A stretch of DNA of 64,000 nucleotides from Ilyomonas sp965247435 (GTDB lineage: Bacteria; Bacteroidota; Bacteroidia; Chitinophagales; Chitinophagaceae). The translations under genes were made by a program, and so were the position numbers. Below are positions 42,182 through 50,188 of this stretch, piece by piece; position 1 is the first letter of the stretch, and the number at the start of each line of letters is the position of its first letter. Location: positions 248,001-312,000 of the forward strand of contig OZ252019.1 in NCBI GenBank assembly GCA_965247435.1, read 5' to 3'. The notes under the pieces are model-generated. The model was not told where the DNA came from and searched no databases. It saw nothing but the letters and a program-made list of their open reading frames with translations.

Positions 42182-42850
42182 ATGGAAACAATGATTACCG
42201 GCAAGACAATAAGTCCTTACACCGATAGCAGTGCTAATTTAATATACAACCTTTTGTTTTGCGACAATGTTGACTTGTATAAGAAGGACAATTCGCAAAT
42301 GGCATCTTATCCGTGGACTACTTTGTTGTCTGCTGAAACAAGTGTTCCTGACCTGAAAAAAATAATTGATGATGTTGCTACGGAAACACGACACAAAATA
42401 CTTGCGTATAACAGGTTAGCCGAATACAGGTTCGACAAAACAAACAAAGAGTTGCTTGGTGTTATTGTTGAAGTCGGGCTTGATAAGGGCCTTGATGTGG
42501 TGGCCGCTTATAAAGATGGAAGCGCTCGCTATATTAATCAGACAGGTAAAATGATTATCTGGGAAACACCTGATGAAACTTCTGCCACGTTAACCAATGA
42601 TCTGTTTGAAAAAAGTGCTGCCATCGTTGCACAGATAGGACCATGGAACGGGCCCAGAAGGCCATATCCACAGAAGGGAACGGTACGGATAAGTTTTCTT
42701 GTTTCCGATGGTCTTTATTTTGGCGAAGGGCCTGCTAACATACTCTTTAACGACGCCCTGGCAAAGCACGCCCTGCTTTCAGCCGCCGCTTTCATGCAAT
42801 TTCTAACAGAAAAAGTATTAGGTGATAACACCATAAACCAGAAGATGTAA
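42182..42850 (+). CDS. conserved hypothetical protein of accessory cluster, 222 aa
   Basis: Soluble protein starting METMITGKTISPYTDSSANL. Notable segments are IYNLLFCDNVDLY near the N-terminus, ELLGVIVEVGLDKGLDVVAAY in the middle, and RISFLVSDGLYFGEGPANIL in the C-terminal third. It has no signal peptide and no membrane helix. A start at 42113 would add 23 residues of low-complexity type overlapping the leader, so 42182 is chosen. The compact alpha/beta pattern and position beside an immunity-type gene would fit an immunity or effector-associated protein, but that is inference only. No named domain recognised. Confidence 0.7.
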   Translation: METMITGKTISPYTDSSANLIYNLLFCDNVDLYKKDNSQMASYPWTTLLSAETSVPDLKKIIDDVATETRHKILAYNRLAEYRFDKTNKELLGVIVEVGLDKGLDVVAAYKDGSARYINQTGKMIIWETPDETSATLTNDLFEKSAAIVAQIGPWNGPRRPYPQKGTVRISFLVSDGLYFGEGPANILFNDALAKHALLSAAAFMQFLTEKVLGDNTINQKM

Positions 42851-42886
42851 ATACAGGGTTGAACTGTTCTATAAAAAATTAAACTG

Positions 42887-43171
42887 ATGATCTTATTTAA
42901 AATTATTTACGGCCTGAATGCCATCGTAGCACTCATTATCTTTTACTTCTTTTTTGCAGGCATTGCCGATGGCACTGTTAGCAGTTATAATGCAGCATTG
43001 TGGCTGATGATAATAGCCGCACTGGCAGCGATATTATGGAGTAGCTTATGGTTTAAGTCTCATGACCACATCATTCTTGCATTTGCCACCTTACTGGTGC
43101 TGGCTATTCCGGCGATTCTCTTCGCACTCTATTTTTTAATTGCTATACTGGGCAACGGAAGATGGAATTAA
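42887..43171 (+). CDS. small integral membrane protein, 94 aa
   Basis: Three predicted transmembrane segments make up nearly the whole protein (about 5-25, 36-54 and 62-86; ALWLMIIAALAAILWSSLWF in the middle one). A short charged loop, KSHDH, separates the last two. No family is recognised. It lies 36 nt after the previous gene and its stop is 10 nt before the next start, so it belongs to the same transcript. Small membrane proteins beside unknown soluble genes can be immunity factors, but nothing here proves that. Confidence 0.65.
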   Translation: MILFKIIYGLNAIVALIIFYFFFAGIADGTVSSYNAALWLMIIAALAAILWSSLWFKSHDHIILAFATLLVLAIPAILFALYFLIAILGNGRWN

Positions 43172-43181
43172 ATGCACTATT

Positions 43182-43739
43182 ATGTATAAATATGTAGAGG
43201 TTATGATTGCTGTTTTTTTATCAGTAACTATAAGCTATAATACTTACGCCCAAACAAATGACATTGATTCAATCTATAAAAAAATGAACCCCGAAGAAGG
43301 ATTCGCCAGGCAGGTTTTCAAAACTTTTCAAAATAATGATGAAGCACTTTACGAAGCATTACAACCTACCAATGAGGAGTACAAAGCATTGCTTCAACGG
43401 ATGCTGACTGCAAAAGTGATTGGCTTGTCACAGCAAAACATTGAGGAGATGATAGCGCGACGTAAAAAGGAAGCGCCGGCGAGGTTTGAAAAAGATTTTA
43501 ATGCATTTCGTACGCAGGCAGCCAGTGCCGGTGTGGAATGGGCCAACGCAGTGTATGAGCGTTATGATAATGAAACTATGTACCCGGAAGAATTTCATCA
43601 GAAGTATATTTATGGCACTATCTGGTTTGTAGTGAATGGTGTTCGCTACCTGATAGAAGATGTGCAGGCGGTAGAAATACCGGATGGTTACAGGCTGCAA
43701 AAGATTTATCGGATTCGTAAAGCAGAAGAAGTTAATTAA
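43182..43739 (+). CDS. hypothetical exported protein of accessory cluster, 185 aa
   Basis: From ATG 43182 the protein starts MYKYVEVMIAVFLSVTISYN, a signal peptide with probable cleavage after TYAQ. The mature part is helical and charged: EEGFARQVFKTFQNNDEALYEAL, then MLTAKVIGLSQQNIEEMIARRKK. It finishes with a beta region (GTIWFVVNGVRYLIEDVQAVEI). The earlier in-frame start at 43140 overlaps the previous gene and spoils the signal peptide. No domain recognised. Its last 8 nt overlap the convergent Imm63-like gene. Confidence 0.65.
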   Translation: MYKYVEVMIAVFLSVTISYNTYAQTNDIDSIYKKMNPEEGFARQVFKTFQNNDEALYEALQPTNEEYKALLQRMLTAKVIGLSQQNIEEMIARRKKEAPARFEKDFNAFRTQAASAGVEWANAVYERYDNETMYPEEFHQKYIYGTIWFVVNGVRYLIEDVQAVEIPDGYRLQKIYRIRKAEEVN

Positions 43740-44250
43740 AAGTATTCTTTGGATACTTTTCGTAAGCTATTCTAATAATTTCAGTCTCGGGATATCCCTG
43801 CCGCCGGAGTTGCCCGCAATAGATTGCCCGAAGTCCTGCCCGATCGTCAAACGGGCGCTTTTGTAAAATTTCCGCATGTGCTTCCCTTTCTTTTTGTCGC
43901 CATGCGTCGCTGAGAACACCCAACAGCATTTCCTGCTTGTCAAATATCATCCGTCTGCTGTCTTTATCTTCTATCCTGTTTTTCAGCTCGAAATGGCAGG
44001 CCATAGAAAAGGTAATACCGGCAAAAACCCAATAGAGCAAATCATCCACGTTGTTTGTTGTTCTGCGTTCCAGTTCCTGTCCTCTTTCAACAATCACATA
44101 ATGCAGCAGCCCATTGCTGTCGGCCTCAATATGCGGATAACCGCCGTCTCTTGAATAACCGTGAGTCGGCAACAAGTCTGCAGGCGCATTGATCTGCATT
44201 GATAATTCATTGATCCGGTTTCTTATGTCGTCAAGTGTAGGTGTTGCCAT
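43732..44250 (-). CDS. Imm63-like immunity protein
   Basis: The 172-residue soluble protein resembles the Imm63 family of polymorphic-toxin immunity proteins. Matching traits are GYPHIEADSNGLLHYVIVERGQ, ERRTTNNVDDLLYWVFAGITF, MACHFELKNRIEDKDSRRM and KQEMLLGVLSDAWRQKERE. Immunity proteins bind and block a cognate toxin in the cytoplasm. No toxin gene, Rhs/YD-repeat protein, VgrG or PAAR domain is seen next to it, so it looks like an orphan immunity gene. The family call is from recalled sequence pattern and not from a search. It is convergent with the cluster at 41478 and overlaps it by 8 nt. Confidence 0.75.
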   Translation of the reverse strand: MATPTLDDIRNRINELSMQINAPADLLPTHGYSRDGGYPHIEADSNGLLHYVIVERGQELERRTTNNVDDLLYWVFAGITFSMACHFELKNRIEDKDSRRMIFDKQEMLLGVLSDAWRQKEREAHAEILQKRPFDDRAGLRAIYCGQLRRQGYPETEIIRIAYEKYPKNTFN

Positions 44251-44435
44251 GGATTATAGATATTTTAAAATATTTTTTAAATATGTTGCAAACGTTTAAG
44301 CTTAGTGATGTTGCTTGTAGAATGTGCCGGCCTAACTCTAATTTAAAGCAAAATAACTTTTACATGCAGTATTACTTCCTTTTAGCACCCGAAAACTAAT
44401 AATCCGGCTCAATAAAATTGTAGTTTCGTCCGCAC

Positions 44436-45674
44436 ATGAATGTAGCAACTTTCATAGCCCGGCGTATTGCTTTCAACAGGCAGAAATCTTTTTCCCGCTT
44501 TATCATCAGGCTGGCTACTGCAGCTACCGCTTTGAGCGTAGCAGCTATGGTTGTAACAATAAGTTTTGTAACCGGTTTTCAGCAAACGGTTGCCAATAAA
44601 GTATTCAGCTTCTGGGGACACCTGCGGGTGCAGCAATACGAGGCAAGTAAAGCCATTGTAGCAGAAGAAACACCGCTATTAAAAAACGATACGGTACTGC
44701 GCTTGCTGCACCAGTTACCGGAGGTAAAGCAGGTGCAGGCTTTTGCTACAAAAAGTGCGGTTATCAGTTATAAGGCAGAGATTGATGGCATACTCATCAA
44801 AGGCGTGGAAGGCGATTATGATTTTACCAACCTGAAAGCCTTTTTAAAGGAAGGCCGGTGGATGAATTTTAACGATTCTTCGTATGACAAACAGATTGTT
44901 ATTTCGCAGCCGCTTGCGCAGGAGTTGCAAATACATGTGAACGACACCGTGCAGGTTTACTTTATCTCCGGCGCCGAAAACCGGTCTACCATGCGTAAAC
45001 TGCAGGTGTGCGGTATTTACAAAACCGGCATCGAAGAGTATGATAACCTGTTTGCTATTGCAGATCTTCGCCTCCTACGGCGTGTTAACAACTGGGACGA
45101 CAATGAAATTGGTGGCTACGAGATCTTTTTAAAAGATTACCGGAAAATAGACACAATAAACGAAGATTTATATAGTAAATACCCGCTGCCCGGTGCCTGG
45201 GTCAGTCGTTCGGTAAAGGATATTTATCCCAATATATTCGACTGGCTAAGTATTCAGGATGTAAACCGCAATGTAATATTTATAGTAATGGCTATTGTAG
45301 CTGTTATTAACCTGGTTACCTGCCTGCTGATACTGGTGCTGGAGCGCACCCGCATGGTTGGTATTCTTAAAGCCGTAGGCAGCAGCGACTGGACAATACA
45401 AAAAATATTTTTGTACTATGCCACGGTCATTGCCGGCGGCGGTATCCTGTTAGGACTTTTTTTTGGCGTAGGGCTCTGCCTGTTACAGCAATATACCGGC
45501 TTTATTACGCTGGATGAAAGCGCTTACTACGTAGCAACAGCTCCGGTAATAATTGTATGGTGGCAGGTATTTGCCATTTGCGCCGTTACCCTTGTAGTGT
45601 GTTATCTTTCGCTGCTCCTGCCCACGCTTTTCGTAAGAACGATTAAGCCGGTAAAGGCAATCCAGTTTAAATAA
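44436..45674 (+). CDS. FtsX-like ABC transporter permease (LolC/LolE-like)
   Basis: The 412-residue inner-membrane protein has the LolC/E layout. It has one N-terminal transmembrane helix (about 22-47, ATAATALSVAAMVVTISFV), a large periplasmic MacB-PCD domain (about 50-270), and three C-terminal helices (about 280-310, 325-350, 370-400) within an FtsX domain containing LVLERTRMVGILKAVGSSDW. The N-terminal SRFIIRLATAATALSVAAM matches the Lol permease consensus. It should extract outer-membrane lipoproteins together with an ATPase (LolD) encoded elsewhere. The lipoproteins in this window would be substrates of such a system. It is monocistronic here. Confidence 0.88.
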   Translation: MNVATFIARRIAFNRQKSFSRFIIRLATAATALSVAAMVVTISFVTGFQQTVANKVFSFWGHLRVQQYEASKAIVAEETPLLKNDTVLRLLHQLPEVKQVQAFATKSAVISYKAEIDGILIKGVEGDYDFTNLKAFLKEGRWMNFNDSSYDKQIVISQPLAQELQIHVNDTVQVYFISGAENRSTMRKLQVCGIYKTGIEEYDNLFAIADLRLLRRVNNWDDNEIGGYEIFLKDYRKIDTINEDLYSKYPLPGAWVSRSVKDIYPNIFDWLSIQDVNRNVIFIVMAIVAVINLVTCLLILVLERTRMVGILKAVGSSDWTIQKIFLYYATVIAGGGILLGLFFGVGLCLLQQYTGFITLDESAYYVATAPVIIVWWQVFAICAVTLVVCYLSLLLPTLFVRTIKPVKAIQFK

Positions 45675-45747
45675 TGCCCGTTACCGGTATGCGGGTTGCC
45701 AGAGTCCGGTAATGAGTGTTGTCTTAATTATATAATGCCGCAGTCAA

Positions 45748-45860
45748 TCAGAAAAAAAGCAGTGACTCAATTAAAAATAGTAGCGTGTAACCAATCAGGT
45801 TATCAAATCTTGTAGCTATAAAGTGTCTCAACCCCACAGGTTTTTATAGCTTGTAATTTC
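45748..45860 (-). pseudogene. possible IS5-type transposase C-terminal remnant
   Basis: On the minus strand the frame ending with TGA at 45748-45750 encodes IATRFDNLIGYTLLFLIESL. This resembles the C-terminal end of IS5-family transposases, where an ATRYDKL-type motif precedes a hydrophobic helix. Stops break the frame just upstream. The rest of the 298-nt gap between the permease and S9 peptidase genes holds nothing else I can support. Confidence 0.4.
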
Positions 45861-45972
45861 AAACGGAGTCACGGCCGAAAGAAGGTTATACAACAGATCC
45901 GCATGTTTCATATCCGTGCCCTCTCCATTAATGCAACACTAATAATTTACATCAGGGCAAGCAGTCAAATCA

Positions 45973-47883
45973 TTACAGTGTTTCTTTCAGCCAATTAAAA
46001 AATTCGTGCTGCCATACCATTGCATTTTGCGGCTTTAGCACCCAATGGTTTTCTTCCGGAAAATATAGCAATCTGCTTTTAATGCCTAACAACTGTGCGG
46101 CCTGGAATGCCTGCAATCCCTGCCCGATCGGCACCCGGAAATCTTTTCCGCCCTGCACAATTAAAATCGGCGTTTTCCACCGGCTTACAAAATTGCTCGG
46201 GCTTTGGCTGAACGACCGTTGTGCTACTGTATTGGCGCTGTCCCAGTACGGCCCGCCCTTCTCCCAGTTTTCAAAAAACAGTTCTTCGGTAGTGCCGTAC
46301 ATGCTGCGAAAATCGAAGATGCCGTCGTGCGCAATGAACGTCTTGAAACGCCCGTTGTGTACACCCTCCAGCGCGTAAGCCGAATAGCCGCCAAAAGAGG
46401 CGCCAACGCAACCACGCCGGGCGGTATCCACAAAACTTTCTTTGGAGGCGGCATCAATAGCGCTTAAATAATCCTGTAATACCTGCCCGCCCCAGTCTTT
46501 GCTGATTTGTTCATTCCAGGCAGTACCAAAGCCCGGCATCCCGCGCCGGTCGGGCGCAACTACAATGTAGCCTTGCGAGGCAATCAGTTGCAGGTTCCAG
46601 CGAAAAGAATAAAATTGGGTGAGCGCTGCCTGCGGGCCACCTTGGCAGTATAAAAGCGTCGGGTATTTTTTTGCAGCATCGAAATTGGGCGGATAAACCA
46701 TCCATACCAGCATCTGCTTCCCATCGGTGGTAGTTACAAACTTTCTTTCCGTTTTGCAGAGCGATAAGCTATTATACACAGCATCATTGGTATGGGAGAT
46801 CTGCTGCATATTGCCTTTTATATCTGCGGCATACAGTTCATTGGCATGGTTCAAATCGGAGCGGGTTACTATCAAGCGGCTGCCGGCTTCGCCAATGATG
46901 GCATTAATATCAAAATCGCCCTTGGTGATTTGCGTTATCACCGGCAGTTTTTTAGTAAAGCCCGGATTATCGGCCACAAATAGCTGCAACGTGCCGTTCA
47001 CCGGCGCTATAAAATAAATCCGGTTGCCGTCATCGCTCCACTTAAAGCTTTCTACATGTAAATCATCTCGCTGTTGTGTAAGATTAAGATGCACGGGGCC
47101 ATTCGCAACCACAATATCCTGCTTATCGCTTTCGTAGCCTTCGCGCTTCATACTCAGCCATGCAAGGTTGCCTTTGCTGCTGTAAGCCGGGGATACATCG
47201 TAGCCCATCATGCCTTCTGTAAGGTTTTTGGTGGCGCCGGTAGCTATATCATATTCGTACAAGTCGGTATTGGTGCTGATGGCATAGTCGGTGCCCCACT
47301 TTTTCTTCGTTACATAAACAATGTGCTTACTATCCGGGCTCCAGATATAATCTTCCGCTTCGCCAAAAGGCTTGGTGGGGCAGTCGTATGGCTCGCCGGG
47401 CATGATGTCTTTGGCTTCACCCGCCTGCTTTCCGTTGGCCGCCGGCGAAAAAAACACATGATCGAATTTTCCATCTTCCCACGTATCCCAGTGCCGGTAA
47501 TTCAGGCTTTCGTATATCTGCACATTGGAAGAAGGGAGCTCCGGGTAATAGTCGCTGCCGAATACTTTTTTTATCTTAATACTGCTGTCGCTTATAATGT
47601 ATTTCCCGTCAGGCGATACCCGGTTGTTGGCAAGCAGGCTGTCTATATTGCTTACTTCCTGCGGCTGGCCGCTGGCAACGGGAATGCGATATTGCTTCGT
47701 TACACTTTTGTTCTGCGCAACGTCCGGTGTGGAAACGCTGTAAATAATAAATTGCTTGTCCTTTGACAGTCCGACCGGGGAGAGGCGCCCAAGCGACCAG
47801 AGTAGTTCCGGCGTCATTGTTTGCTGCTGCGCAAAAAGAGCAAGGGGTACGGCAAATACTATAAACAAGATGGCTTTTTTCAT
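45973..47883 (-). CDS. S9 family prolyl oligopeptidase / dipeptidyl aminopeptidase
   Basis: Serine peptidase that removes short peptides or dipeptides. From ATG 47883 the 636-residue product has a signal peptide (MKKAILFIVFAVPLALFAQ), so it is exported. A seven-bladed beta-propeller follows (about 25-390; repeats such as YIWSPDSKHIVYV and FKWSDDGNRIYFI). The C-terminal alpha/beta hydrolase has nucleophile GASFGG (S496), Asp in QGGKDFRVP and His in PEENHWVL. The longer ORF start at 47946 would bury the signal peptide and is not used. It is divergent from the T9SS gene. The substrate is unknown; peptide scavenging is the usual role. Confidence 0.92.
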   Translation of the reverse strand: MKKAILFIVFAVPLALFAQQQTMTPELLWSLGRLSPVGLSKDKQFIIYSVSTPDVAQNKSVTKQYRIPVASGQPQEVSNIDSLLANNRVSPDGKYIISDSSIKIKKVFGSDYYPELPSSNVQIYESLNYRHWDTWEDGKFDHVFFSPAANGKQAGEAKDIMPGEPYDCPTKPFGEAEDYIWSPDSKHIVYVTKKKWGTDYAISTNTDLYEYDIATGATKNLTEGMMGYDVSPAYSSKGNLAWLSMKREGYESDKQDIVVANGPVHLNLTQQRDDLHVESFKWSDDGNRIYFIAPVNGTLQLFVADNPGFTKKLPVITQITKGDFDINAIIGEAGSRLIVTRSDLNHANELYAADIKGNMQQISHTNDAVYNSLSLCKTERKFVTTTDGKQMLVWMVYPPNFDAAKKYPTLLYCQGGPQAALTQFYSFRWNLQLIASQGYIVVAPDRRGMPGFGTAWNEQISKDWGGQVLQDYLSAIDAASKESFVDTARRGCVGASFGGYSAYALEGVHNGRFKTFIAHDGIFDFRSMYGTTEELFFENWEKGGPYWDSANTVAQRSFSQSPSNFVSRWKTPILIVQGGKDFRVPIGQGLQAFQAAQLLGIKSRLLYFPEENHWVLKPQNAMVWQHEFFNWLKETL

Positions 47884-48011
47884 GTGCGAAAGGTAGGAAA
47901 TGTGGGGAGACGAAAAAATGAGAAATACTTTTTGAAAACTGTTCATTAAATAAAGTTGATATACTTGTATGTATAATAATTTTTAACTTGTAGTTTCAAA
48001 ACTAATATTCT

Positions 48012-49589
48012 ATGAAATCTCCTCTTGTTTACACATGTCAAGTTTTATTACTCCTTTTCTTTTCCAGTTCACTGAATTTTATTCATGCCCAAACAAGAAG
48101 CCTTACGTATAAATTAGATATTAAAAGGGAAAAGAGTACTTATTTAGTAAACATGTATCCTTTGGCAAATGGTGATAATTTGGTGAGCAGTTATGACATC
48201 GGTGACACAATTACAACAAAACTGCGGTTTGTAAGGATAAAGCCCGATGGTAAGATTGTATGGTCGAAGACTTATACCGAACCCAACTATTACCAGTACT
48301 ATGTAGTTGCAGCAGCTACAAATGATAATGGCTTTATTGCAGCAGCCAGGCTTGACAGTGGTACGAAATATAGTCTGGGCACGGTATTATTTAAGTGTGA
48401 TAGCAGCGGTGATATAGAATGGAAACAGAAGTTAATAACAGCGGATCATTCTGCAACGGCACCCGGACCAATTATACAAACAAAAGATGAGGGCTATTAC
48501 TTCGTTAATTATAGTTACGGGGTAGCTCAATTGGAAAAGTTGGATAAGAATGGATATGTAGTTTGGTCCAAAGCTTTCAACCCGTCGTACTCAGATTATG
48601 GCTATAACTTGGATAAACTGGCAGAAGCTGCAGATGGAGGTGCGCTGCTTACAGTTTACAATATAAGCTGCGAATACTACTGTATTGCATATTCTTTATA
48701 CAAATTTCAAAAAAATGGCAATCCTGCATCGGTTATTGATTTCGATCCGAGCTTTTATTTTGGAACGACTGCCTATTATTTAAGTGAGGACAGTGCGGGT
48801 GTAATACGAATGATCGCAGGAGGAGATATACTCTCGCTTTATAATTATCTTGGGGCTAAGTATAGTTACGTTATTATTCAACCGGATGCAATAAATGCAA
48901 AAGCTTTTATTATAAACCATGACCTTTTAAGCTTACAGCATTTTTTTAAAACAAACAAAATAGCAATGCTTAACAACAAAATATATACAACAGGCAGGGA
49001 ATCACCTTACTTCAATTTTAGTAAAGATTGGAGCTTAAGTGTAGCATCAGACAAATATAATGCAAAGGGAATACATTATGTGCAGATTGAACGGTATGAC
49101 AGTCTTGGAAGAATATGCCCAAATTATAAAATTCCATTTGTTGATACTACTATATTACAAAAAGGTGCAGGCATCTATCGCAGCGTTTTCAGCGTAATAA
49201 ATATGCCTGCTGTGCTTGTTACTAATTCGAATTTATCTTCCACGCCGCTCCAAAATTATGATTCCATTCTTTGTATTGGCGAAGTCTCAACAATTTCAAC
49301 AACTAATAATAATATCGCTGCCAAAGCATTACCAAAAATACCACGCTTTAGTATTTTTCCAAATCCTGCTAAAGACTATATTAACTTAGAACTTAGTAAC
49401 GATAAGAGTTCATCAGCACAAATCCAAATTATTAGCATAGATGGAAAAATAATAAAAGCATTTACTTCATACTTTGCTATCGGTACCATCATTAAAACTT
49501 ATGACATCAGCTATTTGCCAAAAGGTGTGTATTTGCTTAAAGTTACAACTCAAGCAACACAGCAAACTATTAAGTTCATTAAAGAATAA
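48012..49589 (+). CDS. T9SS type A sorting domain-containing secreted protein
   Basis: The 525-residue protein has an N-terminal signal peptide (MKSPLVYTCQVLLLLFFSSS...HAQ), then a large beta-rich region with repeated KxDxxGxxxWxK-type strands (FVRIKPDGKIVWSKTY, KCDSSGDIEWKQKL, LDKNGYVVWSKAF), suggesting a beta-propeller. A C-terminal type A sorting signal follows (about 450-525): FSIFPNPAKDYINLE, then LPKGVYLLKV and a basic end. The sorting domain directs export through the type IX system to the cell surface or medium. The cargo function is unknown. It is AT-richer than its neighbours, as is common for surface proteins in the phylum. Confidence 0.9.
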   Translation: MKSPLVYTCQVLLLLFFSSSLNFIHAQTRSLTYKLDIKREKSTYLVNMYPLANGDNLVSSYDIGDTITTKLRFVRIKPDGKIVWSKTYTEPNYYQYYVVAAATNDNGFIAAARLDSGTKYSLGTVLFKCDSSGDIEWKQKLITADHSATAPGPIIQTKDEGYYFVNYSYGVAQLEKLDKNGYVVWSKAFNPSYSDYGYNLDKLAEAADGGALLTVYNISCEYYCIAYSLYKFQKNGNPASVIDFDPSFYFGTTAYYLSEDSAGVIRMIAGGDILSLYNYLGAKYSYVIIQPDAINAKAFIINHDLLSLQHFFKTNKIAMLNNKIYTTGRESPYFNFSKDWSLSVASDKYNAKGIHYVQIERYDSLGRICPNYKIPFVDTTILQKGAGIYRSVFSVINMPAVLVTNSNLSSTPLQNYDSILCIGEVSTISTTNNNIAAKALPKIPRFSIFPNPAKDYINLELSNDKSSSAQIQIISIDGKIIKAFTSYFAIGTIIKTYDISYLPKGVYLLKVTTQATQQTIKFIKE

Positions 49590-49854
49590 CATCTGTTGTA
49601 CTTGTTAAGCAGTAAAAATGCTACTAATACTGCTCAGCTCATAAAATATAATACTAAAGAATAAGATATCGGGAGCAGAGGATGCAAGACTTAAACAAGT
49701 GGAGTGCATAAAGGGTAGCCGCAGAAAACATGTTGTATAGTGAGGGACTTGCAGCCAATAGGCCGACCCAAAGGAATATGCCCGAAAAATTCTATCAATG
49801 TTTTTATTTCTCTTTAAACAAAACTTTAAAACATTAAAGTTTCTAAAAGGCTTA

Positions 49855-49885
49855 TTTGGTAATTTTGGATAAACCTTTATCTTTG
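49855..49885 (+). promoter_or_regulatory. rpsU promoter, TTTG-N19-TATCTTTG
   Basis: TTTG at 49855-49858 and TATCTTTG at 49878-49885 with exactly 19 nt between them match the Bacteroidota housekeeping consensus. It is the best promoter match seen in the window and gives a leader of roughly 30 nt to the rpsU ATG. Confidence 0.85.
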
Positions 49886-49904
49886 CGCCTCAAAAATTTA
49901 CCTG

Positions 49905-49912
49905 AAGGAGGT
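49905..49912 (+). promoter_or_regulatory. strong Shine-Dalgarno sequence of rpsU
   Basis: AAGGAGGT is a perfect 8-nt complement of the anti-Shine-Dalgarno and ends 10 nt before the ATG at 49923. Genes I inspected elsewhere in the window (tuf, hpf, glmS, gcvH, thrC) have no such sequence. This fits autoregulation by bS21, which masks the anti-SD in Bacteroidota ribosomes. Confidence 0.85.
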
Positions 49913-49922
49913 ATAACATACT

Positions 49923-50120
49923 ATGCTGATAATAGATTCTAAAGACTGCGAAAACATAGATAAAGCACTGAAGAAGTACAAAAAGAAGTTTGAAAAAAGC
50001 AAAGCGTTGCTGCAACTGAGAGAGCGCCAGAGCTTTACCAAACCTTCGGTAAGGCGCCGTACCGAGGTGCTAAAAGCCATCTATAAGCAGAACCTCGCTA
50101 GTGGTAAAATAGAAAAATAA
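49923..50120 (+). CDS. rpsU: 30S ribosomal protein bS21
   Basis: The 65-residue basic protein starts MLIIDSKDCENIDKALKKYK, with the FEKSKALLQLRERQSFTKPS core of bS21. In Bacteroidota bS21 sits near the 16S 3' end and, with bS18 and bS6, sequesters the anti-Shine-Dalgarno sequence. Retention of a perfect SD on its own mRNA then lets bS21-deficient ribosomes translate it, restoring supply. This feedback is established knowledge for the phylum, and the sequence here has the expected elements. It heads the block rpsU-xer-hpf, has a strong promoter, and is followed by a terminator. Confidence 0.97.
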   Translation: MLIIDSKDCENIDKALKKYKKKFEKSKALLQLRERQSFTKPSVRRRTEVLKAIYKQNLASGKIEK

Positions 50121-50141
50121 TTGCTGATTAATAGCTGATTG

Positions 50142-50182
50142 AAATAGCCATAAGGGTTTTTACCTTTATGGCTATTTATTTT
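50142..50182 (+). terminator. intrinsic terminator after rpsU
   Basis: Stem AAATAGCCATAAGGG / CCTTTATGGCTATTT (one or two unpaired bases) with a T-rich loop, followed by an A/T tail. An in-frame ATG of the next gene (50168) lies inside the right arm, so the real start of xer must be downstream. Confidence 0.75.
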
Positions 50183-50188
50183 ACTTAT

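Larger units (their letters stand above)
49590..49922. other. interval before rpsU holding its promoter and SD
   Basis: The first 250 nt show no gene, RNA or repeat that I can support. The last 70 nt contain the rpsU promoter (49855-49885) and Shine-Dalgarno sequence (49905-49912), listed separately. Confidence 0.5.

Noticed and set aside
47074..47766. 230-aa plus-strand ORF inside the S9 peptidase gene
   Set aside because: Antisense shadow of a strongly conserved propeller-coding region.
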